Shown here: positions 1 to 6,649 of the stretch, one piece after another
Position numbering within the stretch: the first letter of the stretch is position 1
Layout: each line of letters opens with the position of its first letter
Source: an uncultured Clostridia bacterium
GTDB taxonomy: Bacteria > Bacillota > Clostridia > Christensenellales > Borkfalkiaceae
DNA length: 46,533 nt
Assembly: GCA_944368065.1 (NCBI GenBank)
Contig: CALVWV010000010.1
Coordinates: 1 to 46,533 of the forward strand
Reading direction: 5' to 3'
The notes under the pieces: generated by a model
Database searches by the model: none
The model's input: the letters and a program-made list of their open reading frames with translations, nothing else
Told to the model about the DNA's origin: nothing
Translations under genes and position numbers: made by a program

Positions 1-861
1 TTTTTCTGCCATATGGCTTTCGTATCCGCCGACCGTGCCGTAGCCGTCTTCAGGGATAGTGTAGGCGGTAATCACGCCTTCAGAATTTACGGTAATGTTG
101 ATTGTGAACGCGCCGGATATTCCGTAGTTCGTGGTTACAACTTTGTAGTTGACGCTTGTGTTGTCTTCCGCGAGAGAAACTTCGGTAAGCATGCCGTCGA
201 TATAGTCGATGTAATCGAAGTTTTCAAAAGGATTTGTTGCAATCGTTTCGCCTAAAAGCTGGCTTCTTACGAAGTCGAGCGCGGTGTTTACCGAGTTGAC
301 AATAGCGGTAGTGGAGCCTGTCGCGCCGCCGGTAAGCTTGTTGTCGGCGTTTGTCCAGTCGCTGATGTCAAAGCTTTCGCCGTCTTCGTAAACTTCTCCG
401 AAATGTTCAAAAGCTTCCTGGGGAACTTTGTTTATCCAGGACTGACCCGAGTTGCCCGAAACAACGACGTTTCCTATTCCGCTTATCGCGCCGTCAGTCA
501 TTTCAACTACAACCCAGCAAGTAGCCGTGCCGCCCGAAAAGCCGCCGCTGCCCGTAGAGCTTATAAGGTAATTGCCGTCGTCTTTGACTTTGTATGCCGT
601 TTCTATCTGACCTTTTTCGAATTCCGTTTCAAGTTCGCTGAGGTCAACTTCTTCCGTAGAAACGTTCTTGCCGTAAATCTGGCTTAAAACTCTGTCAAGT
701 TTTTCCTGTTCGGTAACTTCGAAAAGGCTGTTGCAGATTGTAAGGAGTATGCCGCACACGAGCACTATGGCAAGCAGTACGGCTATGCATTTGAAGGAGG
801 TACTTTTAAAGAACTCTTTTACAGAGAAAGGTTTCTTTTCTTTTCCGTTTTCTGTACTCAT
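1..861 (-). CDS. rnfG: RnfG, electron transport complex subunit G (3' part off window)
   Basis: Partial gene: 287 codons are visible and the C-terminus lies beyond the left edge. RnfG is a membrane-anchored flavoprotein of the Rnf ferredoxin:NAD+ oxidoreductase, carrying covalent FMN outside the membrane. After a charged N-terminus, residues about 28-45 form one hydrophobic anchor. A first FMN-binding module follows at about 88-200, containing GGFSGGTAT and the flavinylation-type motif LTGGATGSTTA, with the likely FMN-linked Thr at 181. A second stretch (about 210-287, YKVVTTNYGISGAF and then NSEGVITAY) reads like the start of another FMN-binding module, so the protein is longer than the usual ~200-residue RnfG. 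The start ATG overlaps the rnfD stop (ATGA), indicating translational coupling. rnfE, rnfA and rnfB would be expected further left. Confidence 0.85.
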   Translation of the reverse strand, partial: MSTENGKEKKPFSVKEFFKSTSFKCIAVLLAIVLVCGILLTICNSLFEVTEQEKLDRVLSQIYGKNVSTEEVDLSELETEFEKGQIETAYKVKDDGNYLISSTGSGGFSGGTATCWVVVEMTDGAISGIGNVVVSGNSGQSWINKVPQEAFEHFGEVYEDGESFDISDWTNADNKLTGGATGSTTAIVNSVNTALDFVRSQLLGETIATNPFENFDYIDYIDGMLTEVSLAEDNTSVNYKVVTTNYGISGAFTINITVNSEGVITAYTIPEDGYGTVGGYESHMAEK

Positions 862-2015
862 TTGTCTGAAACCTCCTTAGTTTTCTTTTCACGCTTATAG
901 CCGAAGGGCTTGCGTATTATATATCTGTCGAGGAGGGGAACTATAAGGTTCATGATGAGAATCACGAAGGAAACTACTTCCAGGTGCGTAAGGTGGCGGA
1001 GCACCGCGGTAAGCACGGCTGCAACCACGTAATAAACTATCTGCGCGTAAACGCCCTTGGGTGAAGTTACGTAGTCGGTGAACATGAATATGCCGCCGAA
1101 CATAAGTCCGCCTGAAAGTATGGAGGGCAGGAAGAACGCAAAGTCTGTGTTGAGAGCCGCAGCCATAAGTCCCGTAACGACGATGTATAAAAGCGGCTGC
1201 CACCATTTGATTACGCGCCTTACGCAAAGGTAGATGTAACCTACTATGAGCGCAAGCTTGCACGTTTCGCCTATGCAGCCGGCAACGCCCGTTCCGAGGA
1301 AGAGGTCAACAAGCGAAACAGCGCCTACATTGGGTTCTTTAAGAAGTAGTGCGCCTGAAAGGTAAGTAGCTCCCGAAGAGAGCGTATCGCCGCTCGCTTC
1401 GCCTATCGTGCCGAAATTTGCGGCGGTGTATGCGGTAATGGCAAAGGATATGAACATGAATACCCTGCCTGCCGCAGCGGGGTTGACTATGTTGCGACCC
1501 GTGCCGCCGAATACCATTTTAACTATTACTATTGAGAATACCGAGCCTATCGCCGCCTCGTACCAGTTGACGGTGGGAGGGAGGATAAGCGCGAGGATAA
1601 GTCCCGTTACAACGGAGGTAAAGTCGAACTGTCTGAAAAAGCTGAGGCAAACCCCGCGCGATTTTGCAAACGCCGCTTTCTTAAGTTCTTCGCGCTTTGC
1701 TTTGAGCGCGGAGGCTTCCTCGTCGTAAGGCTGACCGGCTTTTTTGAGCTCGGCAACTTTTTTTGCAAGTTCTTTTGTCTCGTCGTTTGAAAAGCGCACG
1801 TTGAACCCGCCCTTGGCGATGAAGAAATAAACGAACTCCGCAACGACGGCAAACGCGACGCAGACTATTTCCAGAATTAACGCGTCAAGCAGGAAATATA
1901 CTATGCCGCAGATGGCCGCGGGAGCAAGCGCGATAAGCACGTCGAGCATTATTTTGCGCGTCGTGCGCTTTGACTTCACGTGGGGAGGGGTGGAAATTAC
2001 TATGCTGTTATCCAT
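858..2015 (-). CDS. rnfD: RnfD, electron transport complex subunit D
   Basis: Integral membrane subunit of the Rnf complex, related to NqrB, which carries a covalent FMN and helps couple electron flow to ion pumping. The 385-residue protein has many hydrophobic helices. It shows the conserved segment GGTGRNIVNPAAAGR (about 170-184) and a flavinylation-type SGAT motif with Thr217. Residues about 75-120 form a Lys/Glu/Ala-rich hydrophilic insert between the first and later helices, which makes the protein somewhat longer than typical RnfD (about 320-350). The ATG lies directly after the rnfC stop and the 3' end overlaps rnfG, so C-D-G are one transcription unit. This is the usual clostridial rnfCDGEAB order. 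Confidence 0.93.
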   Translation of the reverse strand: MDNSIVISTPPHVKSKRTTRKIMLDVLIALAPAAICGIVYFLLDALILEIVCVAFAVVAEFVYFFIAKGGFNVRFSNDETKELAKKVAELKKAGQPYDEEASALKAKREELKKAAFAKSRGVCLSFFRQFDFTSVVTGLILALILPPTVNWYEAAIGSVFSIVIVKMVFGGTGRNIVNPAAAGRVFMFISFAITAYTAANFGTIGEASGDTLSSGATYLSGALLLKEPNVGAVSLVDLFLGTGVAGCIGETCKLALIVGYIYLCVRRVIKWWQPLLYIVVTGLMAAALNTDFAFFLPSILSGGLMFGGIFMFTDYVTSPKGVYAQIVYYVVAAVLTAVLRHLTHLEVVSFVILIMNLIVPLLDRYIIRKPFGYKREKKTKEVSDK

Positions 2016-3326
2016 TTATTTGCCTCCTTTGTTCTGCTGTGCGCGCACGGCAGCTTTGGTCTTTCTTATGGCCTGAATGAGCGGTCTCTTTGCGGGGCAC
2101 ACGTATTCGCATACGCCGCACTCTATGCAGTACATTGCGCCGCCTAATTTTGCAGCTTTTTCAATGTCGCCTGCCGAAGAATAGAAAGCCGTGTTCATAG
2201 GCATAAGGTGCATGGGGCAGTGGTCTGCGCACAGACCGCAGTTAAGGCAGGGAGTAGGTTCTTCCGCCGCAGCTTCCTCTTTGGATAAAAGAAGAATGCC
2301 CGATGTCGTCTTTTTGACGTACAGGTCGTAGCTCTTTACGGCAACGCCCGTCATAGGACCGCCGGAAAGAACTTTTCTGGGCGCTTCTTTTTCGCCGCCG
2401 CACTTTTCTACTATATAGGAATAGGGAGTGCCTACGGGCACTTTGACGTTTGCGGGGCGCGCAACTGCATGGCCTGATACGGTAAGTATTGACTGGAACA
2501 GCGGCTTGCCGAGCTCAACAGCCTCGCATACGGCAAGGCAGGTAGCTACGTTGTTAACAACAACGCCTGCGTCTGCGGGCAGTTTGCCGAGTCCGACTTT
2601 TCTTCCCGTTGCGGAGTAAATGAGCTGTTTTTCGCCGCCCATGGGGTACTTTTTGCGCAAAGCGATAACTTTTATGTCGTCAAACTTTTCAAATGCGGCA
2701 ATGCAGTCGGGTTTGTTCGTCTCTATGCCTATCATTATGTTGGTGACGCCAAGCGCTTTGGCAAGATACCTTGCGCCGCGCGCAACCTCGTCGGTCTTTT
2801 CAATCATGACGCGGTGGTCGCAGGTAAGATAGGGCTCGCATTCGCTGCCGTTGATTATAAAAGTATCAACGGGCTTATGGGGCTGAAGCTTGACTGCCGT
2901 GGGGAAACCCGCGCCGCCGAGACCTACTATGCCCGCGTCTTTCACCCTCTGCACAATCTCTTCTGCCGAAGGATTGGTAAGGGGCGGCATGTACTGTTTG
3001 CTTCTCGAGCCGTCGCCTTCTATGACGATGAACTGACCCTGACAGCCGTGTTCGTCTTCAAGCGTGGTTATGTCGGTCACTTTGCCGCTTATGCTGGCGA
3101 ACACGTCGGAAGAAATGGCGCCGTTCGCGCGCGCTATAAGCTGACCCTGCGCAACCGTATCGCCCACGTTGACGCAAGGGATTGCAGGCTTGCCGAGTGA
3201 CTGGCTGGTCTCAATCGTAACGACGGGCGGTTCGGGTAGCTCTTCAATCGGCGCGTCCTGCGTAAGTGCCTTCATGTCTGGCACGTGCACTCCGCCGAAA
3301 AAGAATCTGCCTTTTACAGCTTTCAA
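2016..3326 (-). CDS. rnfC: RnfC, electron transport complex subunit C
   Basis: Peripheral Rnf subunit, related to the NADH-dehydrogenase 51-kDa fold, that binds flavin/NADH and two [4Fe-4S] clusters at the membrane face. The 436-residue protein has an N-terminal biotinyl-like segment, the nucleotide-binding GLGGAGFPTAVKL stretch near residue 135, and two ferredoxin motifs near the C-terminus (CLNCGLCADHCP and CIECGVCEYVCP). The start is TTG, chosen because a perfect AGGAGG lies six bases upstream and no in-frame ATG is better placed. It is first of the visible rnfCDG genes. The gene encoding a Gx-transporter-like protein lies about 320 bp upstream on the same strand. Confidence 0.94.
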   Translation of the reverse strand: MKAVKGRFFFGGVHVPDMKALTQDAPIEELPEPPVVTIETSQSLGKPAIPCVNVGDTVAQGQLIARANGAISSDVFASISGKVTDITTLEDEHGCQGQFIVIEGDGSRSKQYMPPLTNPSAEEIVQRVKDAGIVGLGGAGFPTAVKLQPHKPVDTFIINGSECEPYLTCDHRVMIEKTDEVARGARYLAKALGVTNIMIGIETNKPDCIAAFEKFDDIKVIALRKKYPMGGEKQLIYSATGRKVGLGKLPADAGVVVNNVATCLAVCEAVELGKPLFQSILTVSGHAVARPANVKVPVGTPYSYIVEKCGGEKEAPRKVLSGGPMTGVAVKSYDLYVKKTTSGILLLSKEEAAAEEPTPCLNCGLCADHCPMHLMPMNTAFYSSAGDIEKAAKLGGAMYCIECGVCEYVCPAKRPLIQAIRKTKAAVRAQQNKGGK

Positions 3327-3644
3327 AATTTACCTCCTGTTTTAATACGGAAAAGTTTATGCCCTTTCCGCAAAAAAATTTTAATTGCCTTTATATATCT
3401 TACGGAACATTGCCTGTCGGATAATTTTCAACCTTAAGGCAAGGCGTATGATAACGTTGTTAAGTGTTTTTAAAGTGCGGGCAGCCGTTTGAAATCGTTC
3501 GCAATAAGTAAAATTTTCCGTACGGTACGCTGTAAGCGCTACGCCGTCGGACAGGTCGTTATGTCTTCGTGCAAACCGTTGTGCCGCAAGACAGACCGCT
3601 GCGCCGCAAGACAGACCGCTGCAGCGCGGTACGCGGAAAAACTT
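3327..3644. other. intergenic region rnfC / Gx transporter with a 20-bp tandem repeat
   Basis: No credible gene is seen in this 318-bp gap. The ORFs on both strands lack ribosome sites and overlap the repeats. A 20-bp unit is tandemly duplicated at 3581-3600 and 3601-3620 with one mismatch (GTGCCGCAAG versus GCGCCGCAAG at the start of the unit). No clear terminator follows the minus-strand gene ending at 3645, so it may be co-transcribed with rnfC. Confidence 0.6.
3392..3420 (-). promoter_or_regulatory. candidate promoter for rnfC
   Basis: On the minus strand a CCGACA (-35-like, 3415-3420) and TATATA (-10, 3392-3397) are separated by 17 bp. The predicted leader is about 60 nt and includes a small CGGAAAG/CTTTTCCG hairpin (about 3348-3370) before the AGGAGG site. 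The -35 is weak, so read-through from the upstream gene is an alternative. Confidence 0.35.
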
Positions 3645-4262
3645 TTACAAATTCCCGCCGTCTTTTGTTTCGTCGGCTTTGTCCTGCGCGCTGTCATGCT
3701 GCGCGGAGGGCTGAGCGTTCTTTTTTTCGTTGCCATCGAACAATGCGTGGGCAAAAATGTTTTCGGGCACTCTCTTGAATATGAGCGCGACAACCGCGCC
3801 TACAATTGCTCCTGAAAGTATGCCTATAAGCGCAAGGTAGGGCATATAGGCAAACATAAGGGGAGTATCTGTAACCAGAACGTAAACGGTGTTCTGCACT
3901 ATGTTGTGCAGAACTGCGGCGGCAATGCTTACCGACATAATGCTTACCCGCGGATAAACTGCGTACATAAGCACGCAGGAGAGCGCAAGCGAAATTATGC
4001 CGCCCGAAAAGCTGTACATAAGCATTGATATGTTGCCTGCGAACAGCGAGCCGAGCACGGTGCGCGTAACTACCACGATAAACGCCTCTGCAGGACCGTA
4101 GAGTATGAGCGCGGCAAGCGAAAATATATTGGCAAGACCCATCTTCGCCCCCGGCACGAACAGCGGGGGGAACTGGTTTTCTATTATGAACACAATAAGA
4201 CCCAGCGCCGTAAACAGCGCCAGCACCGCAATCTTCTTTGCGGGAAAGGTTTTGTTTTTCAT
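3645..4262 (-). CDS. Gx transporter family membrane protein (heptaprenyl diphosphate synthase component I-like)
   Basis: Polytopic membrane protein of about 205 residues. It starts MKNKTFPAKKIAVLALFTALGLI and contains FVPGAKMGLANIFSLAALILYGP, typical of the Hpre_diP_synt_I / Gx transporter family that commonly sits beside clostridial rnf genes. Its transported substrate is not established. The hydrophilic C-terminal tail (last ~35 residues) is Asp/Lys/Gln-rich and probably cytoplasmic. The start is uncertain. An in-frame ATG at 4283 has AGGA five bases upstream. However, a TATAAT lies inside that extension (encoding the YN of MLYN), only nine bases before the ATG at 4262, which would make 4262 the near-leaderless start. 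The family's usual N-terminus also fits 4262. Confidence 0.82.
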   Translation of the reverse strand: MKNKTFPAKKIAVLALFTALGLIVFIIENQFPPLFVPGAKMGLANIFSLAALILYGPAEAFIVVVTRTVLGSLFAGNISMLMYSFSGGIISLALSCVLMYAVYPRVSIMSVSIAAAVLHNIVQNTVYVLVTDTPLMFAYMPYLALIGILSGAIVGAVVALIFKRVPENIFAHALFDGNEKKNAQPSAQHDSAQDKADETKDGGNL

Positions 4263-4283
4263 ACCTCTAATATTATAAAGCAT

Positions 4284-4650
4284 TTTATTCCTAAAAGTAA
4301 AATCATATCGTGCTTTTTTTATTGATTGGAAATAAATTTTTTTATAATATGGTATAGGGCGGACTTAAAGTCCGGCGCTTTGAAAATGCCTTTCATATTC
4401 TGATTATTTTTTTAATAATCGGCAAATATTTACCCGCCGCCGCGCAAGCTGCCGCGTTCGGCTTGTAAAGAGTGGACAGAATTTACGGCGTGATGGCAAC
4501 AAGAAAGGGCATTTGAATTCATGTAAACAATAAGCGCGGAAAGGCTGTAATAATTGCGGGCAATAAATCGTGCAATAAAAATGCGGGCGCACAACTGCGC
4601 CCGCATAAAAATTTAAATTTAATTTGCGGCGTAAGCCGCACTGTTTTATG
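4284..4650. other. gene-free region with short hairpins
   Basis: This 367-bp AT-rich stretch holds no convincing gene. The one ORF, at 4404-4592, has no family resemblance or ribosome site. Visible elements are a CGGACTT/AAGTCCG inverted repeat near 4363-4377, the terminator at 4582-4605, and a small GCGGC-GTAA-GCCGC hairpin (4626-4639) just past the stop of the following minus-strand gene. Confidence 0.5.
4582..4605 (-). terminator. intrinsic terminator of the 4651-5664 gene
   Basis: A perfect 10-bp stem TGCGGGCGCA / TGCGCCCGCA with a four-base loop. It is flanked by A-runs on both sides, so it ends minus-strand transcripts in a U-tract (ATTTTTAT...) and may work in both directions. Confidence 0.85.
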
Positions 4651-5664
4651 TTACTTGCGTACCCTGAAAGAGTAAATCGCGTCGGTCTGTTCCCTCACGA
4701 AAGCGCGGTATTTTTTGCTCGCCGACTCAAAGAGAACGTAAATTTTGTCGCCCGAAGAGCAAAGACCTTCGCTCATGCAGGGTATTTCGTAATCGGTGAC
4801 AAGGTTTGCGCTGTCAAGGTAGTACATGCGCACGGCGGAGTTGTTTATTTTAAGTGCCGTTGCGCTGTATTCTGTATTCGATGAACTGAATTCGTACGTA
4901 AGTATGTGCGAATTTTTAAGTCCGAAGCTCTGCGAAAGTATAATTCTGTCGCCGTCGTCGTTAATTGCCATTCCCTGTATCGAACCCGTTATGCTGTACG
5001 CGCGCGAGGGGGTGGTGGGATTGGAGCTGTATGCGCTGTACCTTAAAATGAGCGCGTTGTTTTCATCTCCCGCGGGGGTGGTGAAGCGGTGACTCTTGTC
5101 TGTTTCATAATCGCCCTTGCGGTAGAATTCGCCCACGTAGAGGTAAGAACTTGCATAGTAGCAGAAATCCGCTTTGCAGTTTGCGTTCCAGGTAGTGCTC
5201 GTCTCCACCGTGCCGTTTGTCTTGGCCTGGGTTATAACGTCGGTATATCTCAGAACGAATACAGTACCTTCGGAAACTAGCCAAAGCTTGCTGCCGTTGG
5301 TGGCTACGCCGCTTGCGTGGCCGGTATAATCCGCCCCGCCCGACTTTACTGTCACATAGCCGGTCGGCTGTCCGTCTTCTATAAGGTAAATGCGCGAAGG
5401 CGAGCCGTCAGTCATGTACCCGCTTACAAACATCTTATCGTCGTAATTGCCCATGCCCTGCGGCACAAGTCCTTCGTCAAGCGCGGGTATCTGCATTTCG
5501 CGGCTGAATCTGCGTTCAAAATCGGGGTATCTGTCGCCGAGGTACCAAATCATAAGCATGACGGCAAGCGCACAGACAATGCTTAAAACAACAGTTAAAA
5601 CTGTTATGAGTTTTTTATTCTTTTTTTCAGCAGGCGCATTTGCGCCGTTTGTTACGTTTTCCAA
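4651..5664 (-). CDS. membrane-anchored extracytoplasmic protein, possibly beta-propeller-like, function unknown
   Basis: A 337-residue protein with a Lys-rich N-terminus, one transmembrane helix (LITVLTVVLSIVCALAVMLM, about residues 18-40) and a large outside domain. The domain has recurring short beta-type repeats (for example DKMFVSGYMTDGSPSRIYLI, GSKLWLVSEGTVFVLRYTD, GDKIYVLFESASKKYRAF). These suggest a propeller-like fold, but I do not recognise a named family. The start is set at TTG 5664 because GGAG lies seven bases upstream; the longer TTG at 5679 has no ribosome site. A good promoter precedes it and a terminator follows, so it is monocistronic. Confidence 0.75.
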   Translation of the reverse strand: MENVTNGANAPAEKKNKKLITVLTVVLSIVCALAVMLMIWYLGDRYPDFERRFSREMQIPALDEGLVPQGMGNYDDKMFVSGYMTDGSPSRIYLIEDGQPTGYVTVKSGGADYTGHASGVATNGSKLWLVSEGTVFVLRYTDVITQAKTNGTVETSTTWNANCKADFCYYASSYLYVGEFYRKGDYETDKSHRFTTPAGDENNALILRYSAYSSNPTTPSRAYSITGSIQGMAINDDGDRIILSQSFGLKNSHILTYEFSSSNTEYSATALKINNSAVRMYYLDSANLVTDYEIPCMSEGLCSSGDKIYVLFESASKKYRAFVREQTDAIYSFRVRK

Positions 5665-5694
5665 AAGTAAGCTCCGCAAAATTTTTGTGCTACA

Positions 5695-5723
5695 ATTTTA
5701 GCAGATTTTGCGGCGCAATGCAA
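5695..5723 (-). promoter_or_regulatory. promoter of the 4651-5664 gene
   Basis: TTGCAT (-35, 5718-5723) and TAAAAT (-10, 5695-5700) on the minus strand are spaced by exactly 17 bp. They lie about 30 bp upstream of the TTG start. Confidence 0.75.
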
Positions 5724-5767
5724 TACTTTATCGGACAATCTTTTCAAAAGTGCGCCATTAAATTTGT

Positions 5768-6124
5768 TCAGCCGAATATTCCGCGCAGAATGAGGCCGAA
5801 AATAAACGTCGCCACCGCGCCTATAAGCGCGAGCAGGATTTTGAACGTAACGTCGCGCCGCCTCTGTTTCTGCGAGCGTTTGAATGCAAAGCCGCTCTCT
5901 TTCAGCGTAATGACGTACATTTTTTCGCCCTTTCTTTCCGATGTGATAAGGTCGAAGTAACCGTCGCAGTGCAGTCCGAACAGTACGTCGTCGAGGTTGC
6001 ATCTGTCCCTTGTTTTCGCTGGCAGAAGGGAGAGGATGTCCGCGCGCGAAATAAGGCAGCAGTCGCTTCCGTCGCAAAGTTCGTATACTGCATTCATAAC
6101 GGCGCTTTCCTTTCTGTCAAGCAT
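5768..6124 (-). CDS. small winged-helix-like protein with C-terminal membrane anchor, function unknown
   Basis: A 118-residue protein. The N-terminal ~85 residues (LDRKESAVMNAVYELC, ISRADILSLL, LDDVLFGLHCDGYFDLI and a two-strand wing around GEKMYVITLKESG) look like a winged-helix fold. A basic KRSQKQRRR segment follows, then one hydrophobic helix ending at the C-terminus. The start ATG is 11 bp after the stop of the upstream gene, whose product has the same architecture, so the two probably form an operon and may be diverged duplicates. A longer frame reaching 6265 overlaps the upstream gene and is rejected. No known family is recognised. A cytoplasmic DNA-binding or protein-binding domain tethered to the membrane is inference. 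Confidence 0.72.
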   Translation of the reverse strand: MLDRKESAVMNAVYELCDGSDCCLISRADILSLLPAKTRDRCNLDDVLFGLHCDGYFDLITSERKGEKMYVITLKESGFAFKRSQKQRRRDVTFKILLALIGAVATFIFGLILRGIFG

Positions 6125-6135
6125 AAGCCGCCGCC

Positions 6136-6519
6136 TTACAGAAGCGTGGTGATAAGGCAGATTATTGCGCTGCCGAGCGCACCGCCGAGGAATGCGCACG
6201 CGGAATATACTGCCGCCGCTCTGGAGTTGAATTTTTCTTTCACTTCTATGACGGTGGGCGAGCATTCCTTCGGTTCTTCCTTTTCCTCGGGCAGGGCGCT
6301 TTTAAGCGCCGCCACGCAGTACATATCCCCGCGCGCATACTTTATATCTATGAATCCGCCTTTCTGCAATGTTTTAAGCGCGCCGTCAATCTCCCCGGGC
6401 GTTTTCCTTTCGCCGTCGGGCACGGCGTCGGCAAATTCCGCGCTGTCTATAATTGCATAGCAGCCGTCTTTGCAGGCGCTCTGCACTTTTTCGAATACTG
6501 CCTTCAAAATAGCTTCCAT
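6136..6519 (-). CDS. small winged-helix-like protein with C-terminal membrane anchor, first of pair
   Basis: A 127-residue protein with an N-terminal helical and wing region (EAILKAVFEKVQS, TPGEIDGALKTLQKGGFIDIKYARGDMYCVAALKS), an acidic linker (EEKEEPKE) and a C-terminal hydrophobic helix (VYSACAFLGGALGSAIICLI). It has the same layout as the next gene. No Shine-Dalgarno sequence is visible before the ATG. Instead AT-rich -10-like DNA (TATATTATAAATGG) runs straight into it, suggesting leaderless initiation. Function unknown. Confidence 0.72.
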   Translation of the reverse strand: MEAILKAVFEKVQSACKDGCYAIIDSAEFADAVPDGERKTPGEIDGALKTLQKGGFIDIKYARGDMYCVAALKSALPEEKEEPKECSPTVIEVKEKFNSRAAAVYSACAFLGGALGSAIICLITTLL

Positions 6520-6563
6520 TTATAATATATAATTGCGCAGAAAAATGGAAATTTATACAAAAA

Positions 6564-6590
6564 GGCGCGCGCATAATTTATGCGCGCGCC
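6564..6590 (-). terminator. terminator downstream of rqcH
   Basis: A perfect 27-bp palindrome (arms GGCGCGCGCATAA and its complement) followed on the minus strand by TTTTTG. A second structure just before it (6607-6645) can form either TGCGGCA/TGCCGCA or AAGGTGCG/CGCACCTT. Confidence 0.8.
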
Positions 6591-6649
6591 ATAATTTATA
6601 ATGGTTGAAGGTGCGTTCGTTGCGGCATATTGCCGCACCTTTTAAAAAA

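Noticed and set aside
5768..6265. 165-residue version of the second winged-helix-like protein
   Set aside because: The first 47 codons overlap the upstream gene and are Arg-rich antisense-like sequence. The ATG at 6124 follows the upstream stop.
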